From VRUE01 sp033856275 (GTDB taxonomy: Bacteria; Actinomycetota; Thermoleophilia; Solirubrobacterales; 70-9): a DNA stretch of 42,937 nt. Location: NCBI GenBank assembly GCA_033856275.1, contig JAWVFJ010000037.1, positions 1-42,937 of the forward strand. Direction: 5' to 3'. Of this stretch, positions 7,725-14,618 are shown one piece after another (position 1 is the first letter of the stretch; the number at the start of each line of letters is the position of its first letter). The notes under the pieces were generated by a model, which made no database searches, had not been told where the DNA came from, and saw nothing but the letters and a program-made list of their open reading frames with translations. The position numbers and the translations under genes were made by a program.

Positions 7725-8834
7725 ACCGAGCGCAAACTCAGGCGGCGCGATCCGCAGGTAATGGGTGAAAGACCAGTCGATGAACCGCTTGGCACCGAGC
7801 AGTCGCACCAGAGGTCCCAGCAGCCGGGGCGGAATTTTCGGGACGAGTCGCTGCACACGCAGCATCCAGCGGAACTTCCACTCGTGCGAGTCGTTGAAGG
7901 CGGCGTAGCGGGCGGCTGCCTGCTCGCGGCCCTGCCAGCCGTCGATGACGCCGCGCAACTCGCGGCCCAGGGCAATGCCGAAATAGAGCGCTGTGCGGAT
8001 TCCCTCGGCACTGAGCGGCAGGCAGTGACCGGCGGAGTCGCCGGCGAAGAAGATGCCGCCCTCGGTGGCGCCGCGCAGTTTGTGGGGGATCCAGTTGCCT
8101 TGGTAGCGGACGCGATCGGCGTCGAGGTCTTCGGCGAGCAGCTCGGTCGTCTCGCGCACGTGGAAGCGTGGGTCAAAGGAGCCGACGCCGATGCGCAGCT
8201 CGTCGCGGGCGGGAAAGCTCCAGCCGTAGCCAGCGGGGACGTAACGACGGTCGATCCAGATCTCGAGGTCGTCACCTGTGCCTTCGGGGTGGACCTCGAG
8301 GCCGCGCGATAGCGGCGCGTCGGGCGGTTGATAGCCGTCACCGTTGGCCAGCATGCGGCGCCAGCCGAGTGCGTCGACGACAAGCTGGGCGGAGATGACG
8401 CCGCGGTCGGTGTCGATCGCGATCGCACCATCACCATTGGCGGTGGCCGCCCGGCCGTTCACCTTGGCGGTCTCAAAGCGGGCATCGCAGTCGCGCCAGA
8501 GCAGCGCACAAAGCTCGCGATAGTCGAAGGTGGAGAAGGTGAAGGGAAGTCGGAAGCGAGAGTCCCCGTGCGGTGTGTGGATAAGAAGCGAGTCGAAGCG
8601 CTGCCGCTCGGCGTCCATCAGGCCCATCGCCCTCATCCACTCGGTCGGGATGCCGCAGGCCGAGGTCTGCCTCTCGCCGATCTCATAGCGGTCGATCAGC
8701 AGCACGTCAGCGCCCGAGCCCGCCAGCCCCCTGGCCACGGCGAGTCCGGCGAAGCTGGCACCGCAGATCAGCACGTCATGGCTGCTATCGAGCGGAGTCC
8801 GATCATCGCCCCGTTTCGTTGCGCGTACAGGCAT
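7635..8834 (-). CDS. FAD-dependent oxidoreductase, geranylgeranyl-reductase-like
   Basis: A flavoprotein of about 399 residues. The N-terminal Rossmann motif is DVLICGASFAGLAVARGL followed by the acidic strand end LLIDRYEIG. The second FAD motif is GIFFAGDSAGHCLPLSAEGI, typical of the geranylgeranyl reductase/aromatic hydroxylase superfamily. Likely substrates are polyprenyl chains or an aromatic compound; this cannot be narrowed. ATG 8834 is preferred as the start that leaves a short leader before the Rossmann motif; ATG 8888 is an alternative and neither has a good ribosome site. The last 30 residues are encoded by the complement of the convergent ydcZ-like gene, suggesting that the original stop was lost and the frame extended. 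Confidence 0.75.
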   Translation of the reverse strand: MPVRATKRGDDRTPLDSSHDVLICGASFAGLAVARGLAGSGADVLLIDRYEIGERQTSACGIPTEWMRAMGLMDAERQRFDSLLIHTPHGDSRFRLPFTFSTFDYRELCALLWRDCDARFETAKVNGRAATANGDGAIAIDTDRGVISAQLVVDALGWRRMLANGDGYQPPDAPLSRGLEVHPEGTGDDLEIWIDRRYVPAGYGWSFPARDELRIGVGSFDPRFHVRETTELLAEDLDADRVRYQGNWIPHKLRGATEGGIFFAGDSAGHCLPLSAEGIRTALYFGIALGRELRGVIDGWQGREQAAARYAAFNDSHEWKFRWMLRVQRLVPKIPPRLLGPLVRLLGAKRFIDWSFTHYLRIAPPEFALGSANDQNGAGKQQRDAEDPLGAERDLVEAE

Positions 8835-8953
8835 AGGCAGCAGGGTATCCCCCGCCACCCCCGGACGCGGGAGCGAATCCCTGTGCATATCTGATTCTTC
8901 AGGGATTCGCGGGAGCAGAGGAGGTGGCGGTGATTCTGCAATAGTTCTGCGCC

Positions 8954-10615
8954 GTGTCCGCGACCGACACATTGACTGCTCCTGCGCCGACGGGGACTCC
9001 CGTCGAGGGATCCGGGGGGCTACTGCTTGAAATAGACGGCAAAGTGGTGCCGAACTACGCGGCGACGATGGTCTCCTTCGAGGAGGGCGACGTCGTCAAG
9101 GGCAAGGTCGTACGGATCGACAAAGACGAGGTCCTGGTCGACATCGGCTACAAGTCCGAGGGCGTCATTCCCTCGCACGAGCTCTCGATCCGCAAGTCGG
9201 TCAACCCGGCCGACGAGGTCGAGCAGGGCGAGGAAGTCGATGCCCTCGTCCTGACCAAGGAAGATGCCGACGGTCGCTTGGTCCTCTCCAAGAAGCGTGC
9301 CCGCTTCGAGAAGGCGTGGCGCCGCATCGAGGCCGCCGCCGAGTCGGGCGAACCGGTCGAGGGCAACGTGATCGAGGTCGTCAAGGGCGGGCTGATCCTC
9401 GACCTCGGGGTGCGCGGCTTTCTGCCCGCCTCGTTGGTCGACATCCGCCGCGTCCACAACCTCGACGAGTTCATGGGCCAGACGCTCGAGTGCAAAGTGA
9501 TCGAGCTCAATCGCAGCCGCAACAATGTGGTGCTTTCGCGGCGCGCCGTGCTCGAGGAAGAGCGCAAGGAGGTGCGCGAGCAGATCCTCGGTCGCCTAGA
9601 GCCCGGTCAGGTCGTCGAGGGCAAGATCTCCAACATCGTCGACTTCGGCGCCTTCGTCGACCTCGACGGCATCGACGGTTTGATTCATATCTCCGAGCTT
9701 TCCTGGAGCCACGTCAATCACCCATCCGAGGTGGTGGCGATCGGCGACACGGTGCGGATCAAGGTGCTCGACATCGACCGCGACCGCCAGCGCATCTCGC
9801 TGGGTCTGAAGCAGACCCAAGAGGACCCCTGGCAGCGTGTGATCAGCGCCCATCGTCCCGGCGACGTGCTTGGCGGTACCGTGACCAAGGTCGTCGCCTT
9901 CGGCGCCTTCGTCGAGATCCTGCCTGGCGTTGAGGGCCTGGTCCACATCTCCGAGCTTGCCGACCATCACGTCGAGAGTCCGAGCGAGGTGGTCGAGCCG
10001 GGTGCGGCGCTCGACGTCAAGATCCTCGAGATCGATGAGGAGCGGCGGCGGTTGTCGCTCAGCATCAAGCAGGTTGAGGAGCAGAAGATGCCGATGGGCG
10101 ACCTTGGGGCACAGATTCAGGAGGCTTCGGAGGGATCCCCTGGCGAGGGATCAGATGACGAGGCCGCGGGTCCTGTCGTGACAGAGGACTCCTCGTCCTC
10201 GCAAGCTGCGGGCGAGGAGCCCACCGCCACGCCACCCGCGGACGAGGCGTCTGACGAGGTCGCCGAGGAACCCGCTGCCGAGGTGGCTGAGCCTGTTGCC
10301 GCCGAGGCTGAGGCATCCGCTGCCGAGGAGGCGCAAGCTGAGGAGGCTCCGGCTGCTGAGGAGACTCCAGCCGAGGTCACTGAAGAGCCTGCCGAGGAGG
10401 AGGCCCCAGCCGAGGAGGAGGCCCCAGCCGAGGTCGCCGAAGAGCCCGTTGCCGAGGAGGTTGAGGCTCCGGTTGCCGAGGCGCCTGAGGAAGGTGGCGA
10501 GGAGCAGGAGGGGGAATCGGTGCAGGAACGGCCGGATTCGCCTGATGACAACGATGAGGCCGCCGGCGAGTCCGGCGAGTCCGAGTCGCCTGCTGAGGAA
10601 CCCTCCGAGTCTTAG
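8954..10615 (+). CDS. rpsA: 30S ribosomal protein S1 with long acidic C-terminal tail
   Basis: mRNA-binding protein of the small ribosomal subunit, 553 residues. Four S1 RNA-binding domains occupy about 43-110, 128-195, 213-283 and 300-371; the last two are the best conserved (NIVDFGAFVDLDGIDGLIHI and VVAFGAFVEILPGVEGLVHI). From about residue 380 a tail of some 170 residues is made almost only of Glu, Ala, Pro and Ser, including a tandem 18-bp repeat near 10390-10430 encoding EEEAPA units. Four domains and a variable tail are normal for actinobacterial S1, but this tail is long. GTG 8954 is the start. coaE follows after 6 nt, as in many actinobacteria. Confidence 0.95.
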   Translation: MSATDTLTAPAPTGTPVEGSGGLLLEIDGKVVPNYAATMVSFEEGDVVKGKVVRIDKDEVLVDIGYKSEGVIPSHELSIRKSVNPADEVEQGEEVDALVLTKEDADGRLVLSKKRARFEKAWRRIEAAAESGEPVEGNVIEVVKGGLILDLGVRGFLPASLVDIRRVHNLDEFMGQTLECKVIELNRSRNNVVLSRRAVLEEERKEVREQILGRLEPGQVVEGKISNIVDFGAFVDLDGIDGLIHISELSWSHVNHPSEVVAIGDTVRIKVLDIDRDRQRISLGLKQTQEDPWQRVISAHRPGDVLGGTVTKVVAFGAFVEILPGVEGLVHISELADHHVESPSEVVEPGAALDVKILEIDEERRRLSLSIKQVEEQKMPMGDLGAQIQEASEGSPGEGSDDEAAGPVVTEDSSSSQAAGEEPTATPPADEASDEVAEEPAAEVAEPVAAEAEASAAEEAQAEEAPAAEETPAEVTEEPAEEEAPAEEEAPAEVAEEPVAEEVEAPVAEAPEEGGEEQEGESVQERPDSPDDNDEAAGESGESESPAEEPSES

Positions 10616-10621
10616 CTCGTT

Positions 10622-11200
10622 GTGCCGCTGACTATCGGGTTGACCGGTGGGATTGCGGCTGGGAAGTCCGAGTCCCTAGCTGCTTTTGAGCAGCTCGGGG
10701 CAGCGACTATCTCCAGCGACGCAGTCGTGCATGAGTTGCTGGACTCTGAACCGCTGCTGGGCAGGCTGACTGAGCGCTGGGGGATGGAGGTGGCATCCGA
10801 AGGTCGCGTAGACCGCACCAAGATCGGCGAAATCGTGTTTGCCGATCCAGAGCAGCTTAAGTGGTTGGAGGCGCAGATCCACCCGCTGGTGGGCGAGCGG
10901 ATCGGCGGCTGGTTTGCTTCGCTGGGCGAGGACGTTGAGGTCGCCGTGGTCGAGGTGCCGCTGCTCTTCGAGTCCGAGATGGAGCCTGTATTCGACACCA
11001 CTCTTGCCGTTGTCACCTCCGACGACGTCCGCCGTGCCCGTGCTGAGGCGCGGGGCCACGCCCTGGTCGGCGAGCGCGAGGCGCGCCAGCTTACCCAAGG
11101 GGAGAAGGCGGCCCGAGCCGAGCACGTGATCGAGAATGACGGCACGCTTGAGGATCTCGAGCGGCGCCTGTCCGCCCTCCTCGCGAAGCTGAGGGGATGA
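10622..11200 (+). CDS. coaE: Dephospho-CoA kinase
   Basis: Phosphorylates the 3'-hydroxyl of dephospho-CoA, the last step of coenzyme A synthesis. 192 residues, normal length. The P-loop GLTGGIAAGKS lies at residues 6-16. The conserved Asp of the substrate site follows (ISSDAVVHELL), then the lid region (HPLVGERI) and the VEVPLLFES motif. GTG 10622 follows the rpsA stop by 6 nt and the 3' end overlaps the next gene by 4 nt (ATGA), so the run rpsA to the MFS gene is likely one operon. The earlier pathway genes panC, panD and panB lie 20 kb downstream in the same window. Confidence 0.95.
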   Translation: MPLTIGLTGGIAAGKSESLAAFEQLGAATISSDAVVHELLDSEPLLGRLTERWGMEVASEGRVDRTKIGEIVFADPEQLKWLEAQIHPLVGERIGGWFASLGEDVEVAVVEVPLLFESEMEPVFDTTLAVVTSDDVRRARAEARGHALVGEREARQLTQGEKAARAEHVIENDGTLEDLERRLSALLAKLRG

Positions 11201-11796
11201 GCGCGGCCCGAAAGCGCCCGGTTAGGGAACGGAGAAGGCGCCGCCTGGTGATTGGCGCCACGGTAGTCACCGCCGGTATCGTCGCCGGCGTGCTGCTGGG
11301 ACTGGTGGGGACTGTCGATCGGGCTATCCAAGAGCTCACGCTGCCGCTGCGCCACGAGGACGTGATTCGCCAGCAGTCGCGCGAAAAGGGCGTCGATGCG
11401 GCCCTGATCGCGGCGGTCATCTACTCGGAGTCGAAGTTCAGCGACCGCACCTCGAGCGCCGGTGCGCGTGGCCTGATGCAGATCACGCCCGACGCCGCCA
11501 ATGAAATCGAGCGCCTCAGCGGCGGTACGACCTTCAAGCTCAAAGACCTCGGCGATCCCGAAATCAACATCCGCTACGGCACGTTCCTGCTGCGCGAATT
11601 GCTCGATCGCTACGACGGCGATGTGGTCGCCGCACTCGCTGCCTATAACGCCGGTCCCGGCAACGTCGACGAGTGGGGTGGGGGCAACCTGAGCGTCAAG
11701 GGGATCCCATTCCCGGAAACCCGCGCCTACGTAGAAGAGGTTCTCGACAAGCAGCACGCCTACCGCGACACCTACAAGAAGGAGCTGGGCTACTGA
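11197..11796 (+). CDS. Membrane-anchored lytic transglycosylase (SLT domain)
   Basis: Cleaves peptidoglycan glycan strands at the cell surface. 199 residues: a basic N-terminus (KRPVRERRRRR), one membrane anchor at about 17-38, then an SLT domain. The catalytic Glu is E78 in VIYSESKF, followed by SSAGARGLMQITP and ALAAYNAGPGNVDEW, the hallmark motifs of goose-type/SLT transglycosylases. Start ATG overlaps the coaE stop (ATGA). Upstream coaE and downstream MFS genes are tightly packed, so co-transcription is likely, although the functions are not obviously linked. Confidence 0.92.
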   Translation: MSAARKRPVRERRRRRLVIGATVVTAGIVAGVLLGLVGTVDRAIQELTLPLRHEDVIRQQSREKGVDAALIAAVIYSESKFSDRTSSAGARGLMQITPDAANEIERLSGGTTFKLKDLGDPEINIRYGTFLLRELLDRYDGDVVAALAAYNAGPGNVDEWGGGNLSVKGIPFPETRAYVEEVLDKQHAYRDTYKKELGY

Positions 11797-13166
11797 GTTC
11801 CGAGGCCCCCCGGCCCCGTGTCGCGGCGCTGACGCTCGCCGTCGGTCTGGTGCTGGCCGACTCCTCGATCGTCGTTCTGGCGCTGCCGCAGATCTACCGT
11901 GAGTTGGACACCAGCGTTGCCGGCGTCACCTGGGTGCTCGTTTCCTTCAATCTCGTGATGGCGCTGGCGGCGGTGCCGGCCGCACATTTGGCGCGGCGAG
12001 TGGGCCCCGGCCGCGCCGCCGCCGTAGGGCTGGCGGTGTTCGCCGGCGCCAGCCTCGCCTGCGCCGTCTCCGATCAGCTCAGCACCCTGATAGCGGCGCG
12101 CTGCGTGCAGGCGCTCGGCGGTGCCGCGGCGGTGACCGCGGTCCTGGAGCTGCTGCCCGCCACGGTGGGTTCCGAGCGTCGTGCCGCGGCACTTTGGGCG
12201 ACCGCGGGGGCAACCGGCGCGGCGCTGGGCCCGGCGGTGGGCGGCTTGCTTACGGAGCTGGTCTCTTGGCAGTCGATCTTCCTGATTCAGTTGCCGATTG
12301 CACTTGCGGCGGCGGTGCCGATCCTCGCCGTCGCCAAGCACGAGACCGCCACGGGGGTGCTCTCCACGGAGCTGCGACGGACCGGCCGGCCACACTTGCT
12401 CGCGAACCTGGCCTTGGCACTGATCTCCGCGGCGATCGCCGGCGCTCTCTTCCTGCTCGTCCTGCTGCTGATCGAGGGCTGGCGGCTGAGCCCGATCGGC
12501 GCCGCGATCGTGGTTAGCGTGATGCCACTTTCGGCCCTGCTCGGTAGCCGGCTCGACAAGCTGGTGCCGAGCGCGCGGGCGCGAGCGGCGGCCGGCGCGA
12601 TCCTCGTCTCCGGCGGACTTGGCGGGCTCGCTCTGCTGCCAAAAGCTGAGGTCGCGCTCACCCTTCCCCCCCAGGTGATGATCGGGATCGGTCTCGCCTT
12701 GGTGCTCTCGGCGCTGACCGAGACCGCGCTAGACGGACGCGCGCCGCAGGCGATTCACGGGGGCTGGACGATCTCGGCCCGTCACGCCGGTGTGGTCATC
12801 GGCCTGCTCGCCGTGACCCCGATCTTTACTCACGACATCGCCGAACAGCGCCACGACGCGATCGATGCAGGCACCGCCGTGATCCTCGATTCCCGCGTGC
12901 CGCCCCTGCTCAAGCTCGACTTGGCGCAGAAAATCGCGAACCGCCTCGAAGAAGAGAAGGGGAAGGTGCCGACGATCGGGCCGGCTTTCGAACCGCTTCC
13001 GAGTGACTCCGCCGAACGCGACGAAGTGGTGCGACTGCGGGAAGAACTACAGGACCAGCTAAACCGCGGCGCCACGCACGCCTTTAGCCCGTCCTTCGGC
13101 CTCGCTGCCCTGATTGGCCTGCTCTCACTGATCCCGATCGCGTTGGCGCGGAGGGTCGAACTGTGA
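11793..13166 (+). CDS. MFS transporter (DHA2-like), apparently CTG start
   Basis: About 457 residues with roughly 12-14 membrane helices. Signature stretches are ADSSIVVLALPQIYRELD and WVLVSFNLVMALAAVPAAHL, as in DHA2 drug/proton antiporters. Helix 1 begins about 10 codons after the previous gene stops and no ATG, GTG or TTG is available there in frame. The codon CTG at 11793 overlaps the transglycosylase stop as CTGA and has AAGGAG at 11778-11783 upstream, so CTG is the most likely start, coupled to the preceding gene. After the helices near residue 380 there is an unusual soluble, charged insert (LEEEKGKVPTIG to LREELQDQLNRG) before a last helix. Substrate unknown. Confidence 0.82.
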   Translation: MSSEAPRPRVAALTLAVGLVLADSSIVVLALPQIYRELDTSVAGVTWVLVSFNLVMALAAVPAAHLARRVGPGRAAAVGLAVFAGASLACAVSDQLSTLIAARCVQALGGAAAVTAVLELLPATVGSERRAAALWATAGATGAALGPAVGGLLTELVSWQSIFLIQLPIALAAAVPILAVAKHETATGVLSTELRRTGRPHLLANLALALISAAIAGALFLLVLLLIEGWRLSPIGAAIVVSVMPLSALLGSRLDKLVPSARARAAAGAILVSGGLGGLALLPKAEVALTLPPQVMIGIGLALVLSALTETALDGRAPQAIHGGWTISARHAGVVIGLLAVTPIFTHDIAEQRHDAIDAGTAVILDSRVPPLLKLDLAQKIANRLEEEKGKVPTIGPAFEPLPSDSAERDEVVRLREELQDQLNRGATHAFSPSFGLAALIGLLSLIPIALARRVEL

Positions 13167-13687
13167 GTGCGGAACGTAGGGCGCAGGTCTTGGTCGGCGC
13201 CGCCATGGTCGCCGCAGTTGTCCTGGTCGGGGTCTACCTCGCGGCTGGTGGCTCCTCCTACACGCCGGAAAAGACCCAGGACCCGTGCAAGCATCGCGCC
13301 TGGCGGAACCCCGGAGGTCTGCAGGAGATCGCACAACAGTTCACGCTTTCGGCCCTTGATGGCGCTGCCTGCCAACTCGGCGTCAGCCGCGAGACGCTGG
13401 CGCGGGCGCTGGCGACGCCGGAGGGACGCGAACGTTTCACCCAGCGTTACGACATCAGCGACGCACAACTAGCCAAGGCGGTGCGAGCCGGCCTGCTGCG
13501 GGCTGTCAATGACGCTGAAGAAGCGGGTGCCCTCAATCCCCTTTTGGCCGCACCCTTGCGCGAAACCCTGAAGAACATCCCGCTCGACCGGGCGATCGAA
13601 CTGATCAACAACGCCGAATCCCTGCTCAACGACGTGCAGGGCTTCCTCGGACCCGCTCAGAGCTTCCTCGAACAGTTCCTGCCCTAG
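13163..13687 (+). CDS. Membrane-anchored helical protein of unknown function
   Basis: 174 residues. One N-terminal membrane helix (about 8-28, VLVGAAMVAAVVLVGVYLAA) is followed by an extracytoplasmic, mostly helical domain. It contains two cysteines (DPCKHRAW, AACQLGV) that could form a disulphide. The segment CQLGVSRETLARALATPE looks like a helix-turn-helix by pattern, but the predicted location outside the membrane argues against DNA binding. GTG start overlaps the MFS stop (GTGA), so it is probably co-expressed with that transporter. No family recognised. Confidence 0.7.
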   Translation: MSAERRAQVLVGAAMVAAVVLVGVYLAAGGSSYTPEKTQDPCKHRAWRNPGGLQEIAQQFTLSALDGAACQLGVSRETLARALATPEGRERFTQRYDISDAQLAKAVRAGLLRAVNDAEEAGALNPLLAAPLRETLKNIPLDRAIELINNAESLLNDVQGFLGPAQSFLEQFLP

Positions 13688-13702
13688 AGAGCTTTACCTG
13701 AG

Positions 13703-13812
13703 GGCTGGTTCCGGCAGGGGTGGAACGTCTTGTGCTTTTTCGGCGGGCGAGTCTCGGACGACCCCGGCCGATCCACCGAAAAAGTTAAGTGGAACCCCTG
13801 CCGGAACCAGCC
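13703..13812. repeat. Palindromic intergenic element A (conserved inner arms, unique outer arms)
   Basis: Outer arms 13703-13721 and 13794-13812 are a perfect 19-bp inverted repeat (GGCTGGTTCCGGCAGGGGT). Inside them, CTTTTTCGG at 13735-13743 pairs with CCGAAAAAG at 13776-13784. The inner blocks 13722-13747 and 13773-13794 recur almost unchanged, in the opposite orientation, at 21830-21851 and 21881-21903, whereas the outer arms there are a different palindrome. It lies between convergent genes, so it could act as a two-way terminator. The conserved unpaired parts suggest more than a simple terminator. Confidence 0.8.
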
Positions 13813-13819
13813 GGGGCCC

Positions 13820-14068
13820 CTACTTCTTGATCTGAAACTTGCCCTTGCCGGGCAGCCAGGCGACCCCTTCGCAGAGCTGTTCCGGGGTGGTGTCGAGCGA
13901 ACCGGCGAGCTTGACGATCGTGCCCAGTCGCGGCTCACGGCCGCCACGCTCGAGCAGTGAAATCTCGGTGCGGTGCAGATCGCAACGAAAGCCCAACTCC
14001 TCCTGTGAGATGGCCTTATTCTTGCGCGCCTTACGCAGATTAATTGCGAAACGTTCGCGTGGTTTCAT
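13820..14068 (-). CDS. Small XRE-family transcriptional regulator
   Basis: 82 residues, essentially one helix-turn-helix domain of the XRE/HTH_3 family. The pattern is NLRKARKNKAISQEELGFRC, then LHRTEISLLERGGREPRLGT (recognition helix and following turn), then IVKLAGSLDTTPEQL. A short basic tail (GKGKFQIKK) ends it. No partner gene such as a toxin is adjacent. Upstream lies an AT-rich region with 15-bp repeats (14085-14144), which could be its own operator or a shared control region. Regulated genes are unknown. Confidence 0.88.
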   Translation of the reverse strand: MKPRERFAINLRKARKNKAISQEELGFRCDLHRTEISLLERGGREPRLGTIVKLAGSLDTTPEQLCEGVAWLPGKGKFQIKK

Positions 14069-14084
14069 TCCAGCAATTCTCTGT

Positions 14085-14144
14085 CTGCGAAGACAAAAGC
14101 GCTACAGTCAAAACGCCTACGGACAAAACACCTACCTGCAAAAC
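14085..14144. repeat. Four 15-bp direct repeats upstream of the XRE gene
   Basis: The core CAAAA(C/G) recurs exactly every 15 bp at 14094, 14109, 14124 and 14139. The three right-hand units also share CTAC before it (for example CCTACGGACAAAAC). On the minus strand, towards the XRE gene start at 14068, the units read GTTTTGNNNGTAGG. The surrounding 100 bp is clearly richer in A+T than the rest of the window. A tandem operator for the adjacent regulator is the simplest reading. Since 15 bp is not a whole number of helical turns, successive sites would face different sides of the DNA. Confidence 0.6.
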
Positions 14145-14212
14145 CGCACGTTTATAACACGGAACCCGTGATGCTCGTGGTCGGCCTGAGTGCGTCAGGC
14201 TCGAGGGCGATG

Positions 14213-14581
14213 TCAGTCGCGCGTGGCGCGCCAGACCCAGAGCATCGCCAATGGCTGCAACGGTAGCCGTGCCCAGAGCGCCCAACGTGGAATCCGCTGC
14301 AGGTCGAGCCCGCGAACCTGCTCGGGATTGACCGCCATGTGCACGTTGGCGGGGAAGACGAAGGCCAGCAGGGCCAGCAGCCACCAGCGCGCGAAGCGGC
14401 GCGTCGAAGGAGCCGCGACCGCGATGCCGCCGGCGATCTCGGCGAGGCCGCTGACCACGACTGCCTCGCGATGGCGAGGAAGCCCGGGCGGCATCATCGC
14501 TTCGTAGCTGCGCGGGATGACGAAGTGCATCGTCCCGGCGAAGGCGAAGAAACCGGCGAGGGCCTTTTGCGAGCGGGTCAT
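14213..14581 (-). CDS. DoxX-like membrane protein
   Basis: 122 residues with four predicted membrane helices. The start MTRSQKALAGFFAFAGTMHF and the following segments (VVVSGLAEIAGGIAVAAPS, WWLLALLAFVFPANVHMAV) fit the DoxX/DoxD-like family of small quinone-associated or unknown-function membrane proteins. Transcribed divergently from uvrB with a 37-nt gap, so the two promoters must overlap or lie back to back. Precise role unknown. Confidence 0.8.
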   Translation of the reverse strand: MTRSQKALAGFFAFAGTMHFVIPRSYEAMMPPGLPRHREAVVVSGLAEIAGGIAVAAPSTRRFARWWLLALLAFVFPANVHMAVNPEQVRGLDLQRIPRWALWARLPLQPLAMLWVWRATRD

Positions 14582-14618
14582 CGGCGGGGCAGTGTAGTGC
14601 GCTCGCTATCGTCAGCGC

